Below, in pieces: positions 51,789 through 59,758 of a DNA stretch of 64,000 nucleotides (its first letter is position 1; each line of letters starts with the position of its first letter). Where the stretch lies: contig JANLRZ010000245.1 of NCBI GenBank assembly GCA_031362155.1, positions 1 through 64,000 on the forward strand. The letters run 5' to 3'. The notes under the pieces were generated by a model that did not search any database, was not told the origin of the DNA, and was given only the letters and a program-made list of their open reading frames with translations. Both the position numbers and the translations under genes were made by a program. This stretch comes from JAENVU01 sp031362155 (GTDB lineage: Bacteria > Actinomycetota > Acidimicrobiia > IMCC26256 > JAENVU01).

Positions 51789-52189
51789 CTAAGTGTCGTG
51801 GACGACCAGAGCCCGTGGGAGATTCGCCAGCCTGCGTCCGTGCGAGTCAGACGGTCCTCGTACGTGCCAACCACGATGTAGAGGCGCGGTGACTCGCCCG
51901 TCGGCCGAACGTGCTCGGCATGGACGCGGCACCGGGCGGTCGCGGCATCACCGTGGAGATCGACGCGGTGGTCGCTGACTTGATGCGCCCAGCTGACGAA
52001 ACGGCCGAGCGCCGATTCGAGCCGATTGCGGATTTCCTCGATCCCTGTTTGCCCGGAACCACCCAGCACCGCCGATGCGTCCGGTGTGAAGACGTCGCGC
52101 AGGGATGCGAAGTCGCCTCCGTCGACGAGTCGGCAGTAGGTGAGCGCGAGGTCGACGATCTCCTGCCGGTCGGACGCGGCGTCACTCAC
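51789..52189 (-). pseudogene. SnoaL-like (NTF2-fold) protein with a probable one-base frameshift
   Basis: The GTG at 52189 overlaps the ABM gene stop (GTGA). The frame encodes a typical SnoaL-like/NTF2-fold domain: IVDLALTYCRLVDGGDFASL, TPDASAVLGG, RCRVHAEHV and LTRTDAGWRISHG. At about 51814 the sense then changes to WSSTTLRSR and the frame runs on through the operator into the SDR. If one base were added after the CAC codon (51817-51815) the frame would read HRALVVHDT and stop at TAG (51791-51789), the expected family ending. So it is either a frameshift mutation, a sequence error, or a 419-aa SnoaL-SDR fusion. Confidence 0.65.
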
Positions 52190-52533
52190 GCCGTGTAGAA
52201 GTCGGCGCGGTGGGTGCCGCGCTGATCGCTCACGGGCTCCGAGAGGTCGCATCGGTATTTCTTCACGTCGCCTCCGGTGCGAGGGAAGCGGTGGAACACG
52301 GCGCGCATCTGGCCGAAGTACGGGTGCCGGAAATGGGCCGCGAGCGACTCCTGATCGGCCCACAGTTCGTAGATCCGAACGCGGGAGTCGATGATCGGGT
52401 CGGCCGAGAAGCAGTAGGCCTCGCACCCCGGCTCCTCGTCGCGGGTGGCCTGCTGGAGATCGGCGCCTTCCGCCAGGATCGCATCACGGGCGTTGCGGTC
52501 GGCGAAGTCGAGATATCCGGCGACGATGATCAC
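52186..52533 (-). CDS. Antibiotic biosynthesis monooxygenase (ABM)-like domain protein
   Basis: A 115-aa ferredoxin-fold ABM/YgiN-type protein: IIVAGYLDFADRNARDAILA, ATRDEEPGCEAYCFSADP and RIYELWADQESLAAHFRHPY are typical. Such proteins oxidise quinone-type aromatics without cofactor or act as small accessory proteins. The GTG at 52533 begins the domain, replacing a longer shadow start. Coupled by overlap to the SnoaL gene; the stop-to-start distance from the upstream SDR is ten bases. Confidence 0.82.
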   Translation of the reverse strand: MIIVAGYLDFADRNARDAILAEGADLQQATRDEEPGCEAYCFSADPIIDSRVRIYELWADQESLAAHFRHPYFGQMRAVFHRFPRTGGDVKKYRCDLSEPVSDQRGTHRADFYTA

Positions 52534-52543
52534 GAATCGCAGG

Positions 52544-53386
52544 CTACCCGCCACCGCCCGGAAGGTCCGTCCGTGATCCGCGCACGACTCGTGGGGCATC
52601 GCGGTGGAATCGGTGCGCTTCGGTGCCGCTCGTCGTCTGACCGGCGTCGATCACCAGACAGTGCCCGGTGACGAGCCGCGCCTCGTCGCTTGCGAGATAG
52701 AGCACACCAGACGCGATGTCGCTCGGAAGTCCGGTGACGCCGAGCAGGCATGCGGCAGCGAGTCGATCGGCCACCGCCGAGTCGTTGGTGGGGTCGGTGT
52801 CCCGAAGGGTCGTGACCATCGGCGTCAACGTGGACCCGGGGGCCACGGCATTGACTCGGACGCCGTGGGGACCCAACTCGTTCGCAACCGACTTCGTGAG
52901 ACCCACCACGGCGTGTTTGGCCGCGGTGTAGAGATGAGGGCCCAGACCGCCGACAAATCCGGCGGTGCTGGCGATCGAGATGATCGCGCCGGACCCGTTC
53001 GGAACCATGACCCGAGCAGCATGCTTGGTTCCGAGGAACACCCCCTTCAGCAGCACGTTGATCGTCTCGTCGAACGACGCCTCACTCGTCTCGGCGATTG
53101 GCCCGACCGCGCCAACGATGCCAGCGTTGTTGACCATCACGTCGAGTCGACCGAAGGTCGACACCGCCAGATCGACGGCGGCTGCGACGTCGACCTCGTT
53201 CGTCACATCGGTACGACAGAACTCGACCGAGCTGCCATGCCCAGCTGCGCTCCCGCCGTTTGGTCGGTCGACGAGGTCGGCGACGATGACCCGGGCACCC
53301 TCAGCGGCGAAGCGGTCCACGATCGCAGCGCCGATACCGCTCGCGCCTCCGGTGACGACGGCGACCTTCGCGTTCATGCGTCCCAT
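52544..53386 (-). CDS. Short-chain dehydrogenase/reductase (SDR) with a C-terminal extension
   Basis: About 280 aa. NAD(P) motif TGGASGIGAAIVDRF, DLVDRP, VNNAGIVGAVGP, Ser in SIASTAG and Tyr-x3-Lys in YTAAKHAVVGLTKSVANELG. It runs some 28 residues past the usual SDR end (VIDAGQTT) into an Arg/Gly-rich tail. The start is ATG at 53386 or 53377 (MNAKVAVVTGG). It is the first gene of the minus-strand run SDR-ABM-SnoaL-SDR and is divergent from the TIM-barrel gene, with 35 bases between start codons. Confidence 0.9.
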   Translation of the reverse strand: MGRMNAKVAVVTGGASGIGAAIVDRFAAEGARVIVADLVDRPNGGSAAGHGSSVEFCRTDVTNEVDVAAAVDLAVSTFGRLDVMVNNAGIVGAVGPIAETSEASFDETINVLLKGVFLGTKHAARVMVPNGSGAIISIASTAGFVGGLGPHLYTAAKHAVVGLTKSVANELGPHGVRVNAVAPGSTLTPMVTTLRDTDPTNDSAVADRLAAACLLGVTGLPSDIASGVLYLASDEARLVTGHCLVIDAGQTTSGTEAHRFHRDAPRVVRGSRTDLPGGGG

Positions 53387-53421
53387 ACAGTGGCCTCGAG
53401 ACTTCGGAGAGGATGGTCGGA

Positions 53422-54297
53422 ATGGCCACGATCGCCAAACCCGCTGCACTCGACGATAACGACATCGTCCTCAGCCATTTCACCCTGAGCCGCCATCACG
53501 ACATCTTGGACCGGCTCGACGCGGCGGCGGGCGCCGGGTGTCGAGGGGTCGGCATCTACACGGGGGACTTCCAGCGTCTGGAGGCCGACGGCACGAGCGA
53601 TGACCTCGTTGGCCTGCTCGATGAGCGCGGCCTTTGCCTTGCCGAGATCGACGCTCTCCGCCCGTGGGCGGACCCTTCCGGCGACCCGCGGAACCACGCC
53701 GAGCACGAGGCGACCGCTTTTCGCATCGCCCAACAGTTCGAGTGCCGCAGTCTCCACGTGCTGGGCCCCTCCTCCGGAACGACCGCCGATGCGGTGCCGG
53801 TCTTCGGCGCCCTGTGCGACCGCGCCGCCGACGTCGGACTGCTGGTCGGTCTCGAGTTCGTCCCGACCACGAGCATCGCGACCATCGGCGACGCTCTGCG
53901 CATCGTGGAGGCGGCCGATCGCGCCAACGGGGGACTCTGCGTCGACGTCTGGCATCACCAGCGCGGCGCGAACGATCTGTCGCTGATCCGTGCGTTGCCG
54001 GGTCACCTCATTGTCGACGTGCAGTTGAGCGACGGTCCGCTCGAGCCTCGTGGCGTTGGCTACGACGACGAGACCCGCCGTCATCGGCTCGCACCCGGTG
54101 ACGGCGACTGGGATCTTGCGGGCTTCGTCGATGCGATCCGGGCCACCGGCACCCGCGCGCCGTGGTCGATCGAAGCCGGCAACCAGGACGCGTGGGAGAC
54201 CGACGGCGCTGAGTTCGTCACTCGGTGTACGACCGCTGTGCGTGGGCTGCTCGGCCCGCGCGGGGCCCCGGACGGCACTGGCGAGCGCTCGCGCTGA
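53422..54297 (+). CDS. Sugar phosphate isomerase/epimerase-like TIM-barrel protein
   Basis: A 291-aa protein of the xylose-isomerase-like AP endonuclease 2 barrel family. Metal-binding positions are suggested by LLVGLEFVPTTSIATIGDAL (Glu), GGLCVDVWHHQRG (Asp, His), VDVQLSDGP and PWSIEAGNQDAW. Family members isomerise or dehydrate sugars or hydroxyacids. The second ATG (53422) is chosen since GGAGAGG stands nine bases before it and directly abuts the first ATG (53413). Lying in a catabolic cluster, its substrate may not be a sugar. Confidence 0.83.
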   Translation: MATIAKPAALDDNDIVLSHFTLSRHHDILDRLDAAAGAGCRGVGIYTGDFQRLEADGTSDDLVGLLDERGLCLAEIDALRPWADPSGDPRNHAEHEATAFRIAQQFECRSLHVLGPSSGTTADAVPVFGALCDRAADVGLLVGLEFVPTTSIATIGDALRIVEAADRANGGLCVDVWHHQRGANDLSLIRALPGHLIVDVQLSDGPLEPRGVGYDDETRRHRLAPGDGDWDLAGFVDAIRATGTRAPWSIEAGNQDAWETDGAEFVTRCTTAVRGLLGPRGAPDGTGERSR

Positions 54298-54304
54298 CCC
54301 GACG

Positions 54305-54808
54305 TCAGAGTTGGCTCCGGGACATGCCCACCTCGGAGTCGCGCAGCATCAACTCACTGTCGAACCCGATTCGCTGGGTCGGTGTCACCTCGATGATGAC
54401 CCGGCTGGGCGAGTCGAGATGCTCGACGAAGGCGGCTTGGTGTTCATCCGAATCGGGGCGCACTGCGGCGGCCAACGCCTGGTAGAACCAGTCCTTGGTC
54501 GCCCGATCCTCGTGGAGAGTCGCGATGCCCTTGTGAGTCACGCTCTGGCTCACTCCGATGTCGGTTCCCCGGCTCGAGATCGCGAGCGCGACACGAGGAT
54601 CCCGTTCGATCGCCGCGATCCGCGCCCGACGCCGGGTGGCGGTGAGCCAGAACGAGCCGTCCCGGACCAGGTAATTCATGATCACGCCGACCGGCTCACC
54701 CGCCCGGTTGGTCCACATGAAGGTGCACTCGGTCTGCTTCTCGTACAGCGCCTGCTCGCGCTCGGGCGTCAGCGCGAAACCTGACACATCTTCGAAGTCT
54801 CTGTTCAC
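54305..54808 (-). CDS. PPOX-class (split-barrel) flavin/F420-binding protein
   Basis: A 167-aa protein of the pyridoxamine 5'-phosphate oxidase-like fold: TFMWTNRAGEPVGVIMNYLV, GSFWLTATRRRARIAAIERD and PRVALAISSRG form the typical cofactor-binding barrel. Actinobacterial members of this type often bind F420 or FMN and reduce organic substrates. It is not PdxH (which is at 47281). The GTG at 54808 overlaps the acyl-CoA ligase stop (GTGA); it ends the seven-gene minus operon that begins at 61921. Confidence 0.85.
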   Translation of the reverse strand: MNRDFEDVSGFALTPEREQALYEKQTECTFMWTNRAGEPVGVIMNYLVRDGSFWLTATRRRARIAAIERDPRVALAISSRGTDIGVSQSVTHKGIATLHEDRATKDWFYQALAAAVRPDSDEHQAAFVEHLDSPSRVIIEVTPTQRIGFDSELMLRDSEVGMSRSQL

Positions 54809-56334
54809 ACGGCACGCTCCCAGTAGGGGGCGCGCAGCGCGCGCCGACTGATCTTGCCCATCGCGTTGCGGCCCAGGTCGCCGACGAACTCCACCGAACG
54901 CGGGCACTTGAACGCGGAGAGGCGTTCCCGACACCACCGGATGAGTTCGTCGCCGTCGGGTTCGGTGCTCGCCACCGGGATGACCAGCGCGTGGAGTGAC
55001 TCGCCCATCTCGGCATCGGGGATTCCGATGCAGGCGATGTCGACGACTGCGGGGTGCTCGATGAGTACGTTCTCCGCTTCGGCGGGATACAGATTGACGC
55101 CGCCCGAGACGACGGTGTCGGAGAATCGGTCGGTGATGTAGACGTAGCCCTCGGCGTCCATCCGGGCCATCTCGCCGAGGGTGAAGACGCCGGGCGCGAG
55201 GTGGGCCTCGGCCGACTTCACCGGGTCGTTGTGGTACACGACACCCCGCCCGGAGGCGTCGCGGAAGTACAGCCGACCTTCCTCACCCGGCGGAAGTTCT
55301 CGTCCGGCTTCGTCCACGATCAATGCTTCGAAGGGAGGATCCGCCTGACCTACCGATCCTGGGTGAGCCAGCCATTCGTGACTGTCGATCGAGCAGGTGG
55401 TGCCCACCTCGCTGGCGCCGTACGCCTCGAGGAACACCGGCCCCCACCAATCGATCATCGCCCGCTTCACCTCCAGTGGGCAGCTGGCTCCGGTGTGGGC
55501 CACGTACTCCATCGACGACACGTCGTAGCGATCCCGGACCTCGGGCGGGAGCGCCAGCAGGCGAACGAAGTGAGTCGGCACCATCACCGCGCTGCGCGTG
55601 CGATGACGATCGATCGCGGCGAGGGTCGCCTCCGCGTCGAACCGACCCAGGATGACCGACGGTGTGCCGGCCACCAGGATGCGCATCCCCGACAACGGAC
55701 CGGTGTGGTACATCGGCCCGACCACGAGGTGGGGGCCGTACTCGACGAATCGGGCGGTCTTGAGCGCCTCGAGGTGCTCGGTCATCGTGTCGCCGCCGGC
55801 GAACATCGTGGGTGGCAGGTCGGTGCCCTTGGGTCGACCGGTCGTGCCCGACGTGTACAGCAGATTCGGACGCGGTCGGACGTCCTCGGGGGGATTTTCG
55901 TCCGAGGAGCGGGCGAGCCAGTCGGCCCACGGGGTCACTCCGTCGGGCAGGTCGGCGCCCCAACCCACAACGGTCGTGACGCCCGCGATCCGCGCCGCGT
56001 CGAGCCCGCGCGGCGCGGTCTCGGGCCCGACGAAGAGTATGGCGGTCTGGGAGTCGTCGAGGATGTAGGCGGTCTCGTCCGCCGTCAGATGGAAGTTGAC
56101 CGGGACGCTCGACGCCCCACCGAGCAGACCGCCCAAGTGGGCGAGCGCGGTCTCGGCTGCGTTCTCGGCGAAGACGGCGATTCGACGTTCGGGCCCGAGG
56201 TCGGTACCGAGCATTGCGTTCGCGACCCGGTTGAGGATCGAGTCGACCTCGGGCCAGCCGAGCGCGCGGTCGCCGTCGACCAGCGCCGGTTCGTCGGGTC
56301 GAATTCGGGCCAGGTCGGCGGAGAAGGTGGGCAT
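54805..56334 (-). CDS. AMP-forming acyl-CoA synthetase/ligase
   Basis: ANL-superfamily enzyme of 509 aa activating a carboxylic acid to its CoA thioester. Motifs: P-loop LLYTSGTTGRPKGTDLP, EAYGASEVGTTCSID, YITDRFSDTVVSGGVNLYPA for the hinge, and the C-terminal NAMGKISRRALR, with the catalytic Lys in GKISR. It carries no obvious chain-length marker. It lies three bases from the phosphatase gene and shares an operon with a thiolase, a DUF35 protein and an alcohol dehydrogenase, consistent with activating the pathway's acid intermediate. Confidence 0.93.
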   Translation of the reverse strand: MPTFSADLARIRPDEPALVDGDRALGWPEVDSILNRVANAMLGTDLGPERRIAVFAENAAETALAHLGGLLGGASSVPVNFHLTADETAYILDDSQTAILFVGPETAPRGLDAARIAGVTTVVGWGADLPDGVTPWADWLARSSDENPPEDVRPRPNLLYTSGTTGRPKGTDLPPTMFAGGDTMTEHLEALKTARFVEYGPHLVVGPMYHTGPLSGMRILVAGTPSVILGRFDAEATLAAIDRHRTRSAVMVPTHFVRLLALPPEVRDRYDVSSMEYVAHTGASCPLEVKRAMIDWWGPVFLEAYGASEVGTTCSIDSHEWLAHPGSVGQADPPFEALIVDEAGRELPPGEEGRLYFRDASGRGVVYHNDPVKSAEAHLAPGVFTLGEMARMDAEGYVYITDRFSDTVVSGGVNLYPAEAENVLIEHPAVVDIACIGIPDAEMGESLHALVIPVASTEPDGDELIRWCRERLSAFKCPRSVEFVGDLGRNAMGKISRRALRAPYWERAV

Positions 56335-56337
56335 CGG

Positions 56338-57042
56338 TCAGAGGGCGTTGATCGGGTCGAGTCGGTCTTGGAAGGACCGGACGTGGTCGAAGTCGTTGAC
56401 CTGGACCACTCGGCGCAGATCTCCCATCGCCCGCACCGTGCTCACGGACGTGTGGTGCAACGTGCACGGGGTGTCGAGCGATGACGCCATGACGTGGGCA
56501 AGGTATCCGTTGATGACCCCACTGTGGCAGGCCACCACGACTCGATCGCCCTCGTGGCGTTCGATGATGTCGTCGATGGCGCCGACGATGCGAGCCCGGA
56601 ACTCGGTGCTCGGTTCCGCGTACGGGTAGGCGTCCCAACGCTGGGTCCGATTTCCTTCGCGCATGATCCGGCGCAGCTCTTCCCGATCGAGCGCATCGAG
56701 CAGGCCTTTGTCTTGGGGAAGGTCGCGCCACAAGTCGATCTCGACCAACTCGGCCACCTCGCCCACGTCCAGTGCGTGCGGCGCGGCGATGGCGCGTGCC
56801 GTGCTGCGTGCTCGATCCATCGTCGAGCTGTACACGGCATCCACCCCCACCGTGGCCAGGCGGCGGGCCACGGCCTCGGCCTGGCGCCGGCCAAGCTCCG
56901 AGAGCGGAGCATTCACGGCGTCGGCCATCGCCATGTTGGTCAGCAGCTGCTGCTCGCCGTGCCGCACGAGCAGCACCTCGCACACCCCCTCCAGGTGCGC
57001 CAGGAACGAGCTGCCCAGGTCGACGGATCGAACGCGGGCCAT
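56338..57042 (-). CDS. Histidine phosphatase (phosphoglycerate mutase-like) superfamily protein
   Basis: A 234-aa enzyme with the phospho-His motif LLVRHGEQQL, the second conserved LSELGRRQAEAVARRL, STMDRARSTARAIAAPH with its Arg, and the late catalytic VVVACHSGVINGYLAHV. It removes phosphate from a small molecule. In an acyl-CoA catabolic operon this is unusual, and together with the PEP-synthase-like protein nearby it suggests that a phosphorylated intermediate may be involved; this is inference. Confidence 0.9.
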   Translation of the reverse strand: MARVRSVDLGSSFLAHLEGVCEVLLVRHGEQQLLTNMAMADAVNAPLSELGRRQAEAVARRLATVGVDAVYSSTMDRARSTARAIAAPHALDVGEVAELVEIDLWRDLPQDKGLLDALDREELRRIMREGNRTQRWDAYPYAEPSTEFRARIVGAIDDIIERHEGDRVVVACHSGVINGYLAHVMASSLDTPCTLHHTSVSTVRAMGDLRRVVQVNDFDHVRSFQDRLDPINAL

Positions 57043-57044
57043 CG

Positions 57045-58193
57045 TCAGCGGCTCAGAATCGTGACGCTCGAGATGCCCGGCGAACCGTAGACGTGGGTGT
57101 ACGCGACGCGAGGGTTTCCGGCCACCTGACGGGCCCCGCCGGCGCCCCGGAGCTGCACCACGTTCTCGTAGACCTGCCGGAGCCCGGTGGCGCCCACCGG
57201 CTCGCCGTTGGCGAGGCAGCCACCGTCGGTGTTCACCGGGAATCGACCGCCGATCTCGGTGTCACCGTCGCGGATCATCCGCTCCTGTTCGCCGTGCTCG
57301 CAGAAACCGTTCTCCGCCATGTGCATGATCTCCGCGCCAACCTCGGTGTCCTGGAGTTGGGCGAGGTCGATATCGTCCGGGCCGATCCCGGCCATCTCGA
57401 AAGCGGCCTTGGACGCGTCGATGGTCGGCCCGTCGCCGCGCTCGATCGCGAGATGCGGCGCCATCACCTCGAAGGAGCCGAAGCGGCGTGAACGCACGGC
57501 GGCGGCCCGGAGGAAGATCGGCGTGTCGGTGAACTCGCGAGCGCGATCACCCCGGCACAGGATCAAGGCCACGCCGCCTTCGGCCGGCGAGCAGAACATG
57601 TACTGGGTCAGCGGCCACGCCACCATCGGCGACGCCTGGATCTCGTCGGTCGAGAGTTCCTTCTGGCGCCACGCCATCGGGTTTGCCGCGCCGTTGCGAC
57701 TCGCCTTGTTCGCGACCCGCGCCAACGTGTCGGTGCTGATGTCGTAATCGTGCAGGTACCGGTTGATCTTCATGCCGAAGAACTGAGTCGTCAATGCGAG
57801 GCCGGACTCCCCGTACCACTCCTCGAGGCCGTTCTCCTTCAGATCGACTCGGAACGCGCCCCGCTCGTGCTTGTCGAAACCGACGGCCATGCCGACGTCG
57901 AACATCCCGGCGCGGATCGAGTTGTAGGCCGAGAACAACGCGGAACCACCCGTCGCGCAGCCGTTGGAGACATTGATGAACTGCAGTCCGGTCAATCCGA
58001 GCTTGGACACCATCACGTCGGCGGCGCCGGCGGCTTGGCTCCCGCCGAACGCAAACTCGACGTCGCTCCATTGGAGCCCGGCGTCGACGAGCGCCCGCCG
58101 CACGGCCACCACGCCTTGATCGATCCCCTCGACCCCCGGGTGTCGCCCGAACGGATGCATGCCGATGCCGATGATCGCGACGTCGTCGCTCAT
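57045..58193 (-). CDS. Thiolase-like lipid-transfer protein/aldolase (SCP-x/Ltp2-like)
   Basis: A 382-aa member of the thiolase superfamily. The nucleophile region reads NVSNGCATGGSALFSAYNSI. The C-terminal catalytic motif is GGCLANGEPVGATGLRQVYE, with GEP instead of the GHP of true thiolases, a variant typical of actinobacterial Ltp-type proteins. Ltp2 of steroid catabolism is a retro-aldolase that needs a DUF35 protein, and exactly such a gene overlaps this one (ATGA). A C-C-cleaving aldolase acting on a CoA ester is therefore more likely than beta-ketothiolysis. Confidence 0.85.
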   Translation of the reverse strand: MSDDVAIIGIGMHPFGRHPGVEGIDQGVVAVRRALVDAGLQWSDVEFAFGGSQAAGAADVMVSKLGLTGLQFINVSNGCATGGSALFSAYNSIRAGMFDVGMAVGFDKHERGAFRVDLKENGLEEWYGESGLALTTQFFGMKINRYLHDYDISTDTLARVANKASRNGAANPMAWRQKELSTDEIQASPMVAWPLTQYMFCSPAEGGVALILCRGDRAREFTDTPIFLRAAAVRSRRFGSFEVMAPHLAIERGDGPTIDASKAAFEMAGIGPDDIDLAQLQDTEVGAEIMHMAENGFCEHGEQERMIRDGDTEIGGRFPVNTDGGCLANGEPVGATGLRQVYENVVQLRGAGGARQVAGNPRVAYTHVYGSPGISSVTILSR

Positions 58194-58669
58194 GAGGTCG
58201 TCACTTCCGTCGGGGTGGCGGCACCGCCGGTCGTTGTTTCCGAACGGACCGGTCCGAACGCGAAGGTGACGACTTGGTTCCCGTTGTCATCGATGAAGAG
58301 CGGTTCGATGACCAGTTCGAGCTCCATACCGATTTCGAGCTCATCAGCATCGGCGATGGTCAGGCGGGTCTCCACCAACAGCTTGCCGTCGAGGTCGACA
58401 TACCCCACGCCGAATGGCTGGAAGGTCGCAGGATCTGCGTCGCCCGCGTACGGCGGTGCCTTGGGCGGGAAGGCCTGCACCGTCCAGGTCCAGAGCGTGC
58501 CGCGCCGCGCCAGCTCAACGGTTTCGGTCTCGGCGCCAGAACACTTCGGGCAACCCTCCTGAGCGGGAAAGGTGTGATTGCCACACGCGGTGCACCGACC
58601 GCCGAGCAGCGCCGGGTGATCGCTCGGCCAGGTGAACAGACCGTTGGCAACGGGCAGGACGGACGTCAT
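58190..58669 (-). CDS. DUF35 zinc-ribbon/OB-fold acyl-CoA-associated protein
   Basis: A 159-aa protein with an N-terminal rubredoxin-like zinc ribbon (CTACGNHTFPAQEGCPKC, four cysteines) and an OB fold after it (GTLWTWTVQAFPPKAPPY, FGVGYVDLDGKLLVETRL). DUF35 proteins bind acyl-CoA and partner with thiolase-like Ltp2 or with hydratases. Overlap with the thiolase gene on one side and the alcohol dehydrogenase on the other (both ATGA) shows tight co-translation. Confidence 0.92.
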   Translation of the reverse strand: MTSVLPVANGLFTWPSDHPALLGGRCTACGNHTFPAQEGCPKCSGAETETVELARRGTLWTWTVQAFPPKAPPYAGDADPATFQPFGVGYVDLDGKLLVETRLTIADADELEIGMELELVIEPLFIDDNGNQVVTFAFGPVRSETTTGGAATPTEVTTS

Positions 58670-59724
58670 GGGTTGGGACTCCAGTTGGGGTTGACGAGCA
58701 CCTTGAGCTGGCCGTTTCCAGCCGTCGTGAGTTGCTCGAAGACTTCGGGGAGGGCATCGAGGCGAGTCGTGGACGTGTGCAAGGCCTCGACGCGCACGTG
58801 ACCGTCGACCAGGAACTGCATGGCCGCCTCGACGTTGCGGCGTACGTACCCCATTGTCGTGGTCACCGTGATCTCCTTGCGGAGCCAGTCTGCGGGTTCG
58901 AACATCGCCGGACCTTGGGCCAGCCCGACGATGCAGACCCTGCCACCGCGCCGTGTGAGCCCGACGCTGTCGGCGAGCGCATCGCCGCCCCCGACGCAGT
59001 CGAACACGACATCCACCCCAAGGCCGGCGGTGTGCTCGTCGACGACGTCGCGGGCCGAAGCGGGCGCCCCCGCGACGAACGCGACCGGGCCGACGGCACC
59101 GAGGTGAACGGCCAACGCCCGTCGTTCGTCATCGGGTTCGATCACGATGACCTGCGCGGCACCCATGGCGGCGGCACATTGCGCGGTCGTGAGCCCGACG
59201 GGTCCTGCGCCGAGCACCGCGACGGTGTCGCCCGCGATCAGGCCGCTCCGCTCGACCGCGTGCAGGCAGACCGACACCGGCTCGACCTGGGCGAGGGTCT
59301 CGTCGTCGAGGCCGGGATGGGCCGCGACGACTCGGCCGACCGGGACTGAGATGCGGGGAGCGAAGCCCCCATGGGCCGGCGCGGCCGGGTCGCGGCCGTG
59401 GAGCATGTCCACCACCGTGCGGCAGTGATCGGCGCGTCCGGCCCGACATTCGCCACACTCCCCGCACGGTGCAGGCAGACCGACCACGACGCGGTCACCC
59501 TCGCTGACCTGGTCCACTCCCGCGCCGATGCTCGCGATGGTCCCGGTCCACTCATGGCCACACAACGCGGGACGGTAGGGGCGCCCGGAGGAATATGCGC
59601 CGAGGTCGGTCCCGCAGATGCCACAGAACGCGATCTCCACGACCACTCCGCCGGCGCCGGGCACGGGTTCGGCGAACTCACGGAGTTCGAGTCGGCGTGC
59701 GCCAGTGATCACTGCTGCCAGCAC
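58666..59724 (-). CDS. Zinc-dependent alcohol dehydrogenase (MDR family)
   Basis: A 352-aa medium-chain dehydrogenase. Catalytic zinc residues are in FCGICGTDLGAYSSG and CGHEWTGTI; the structural zinc site is CGECGECRAGRADHC; the NAD-binding motif is VLGAGPVGLTTAQCAAAMGA. It oxidises a secondary or primary alcohol, by family likeness a polyol or a pathway alcohol. The GTG at 59724 is fixed by GAGGAGG five bases upstream. It follows the molybdopterin gene by 34 bases. Confidence 0.93.
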   Translation of the reverse strand: MLAAVITGARRLELREFAEPVPGAGGVVVEIAFCGICGTDLGAYSSGRPYRPALCGHEWTGTIASIGAGVDQVSEGDRVVVGLPAPCGECGECRAGRADHCRTVVDMLHGRDPAAPAHGGFAPRISVPVGRVVAAHPGLDDETLAQVEPVSVCLHAVERSGLIAGDTVAVLGAGPVGLTTAQCAAAMGAAQVIVIEPDDERRALAVHLGAVGPVAFVAGAPASARDVVDEHTAGLGVDVVFDCVGGGDALADSVGLTRRGGRVCIVGLAQGPAMFEPADWLRKEITVTTTMGYVRRNVEAAMQFLVDGHVRVEALHTSTTRLDALPEVFEQLTTAGNGQLKVLVNPNWSPNP

Positions 59725-59758
59725 CGTGGCCTCCTCACCGTGACTGTGGAGTCCGGCA

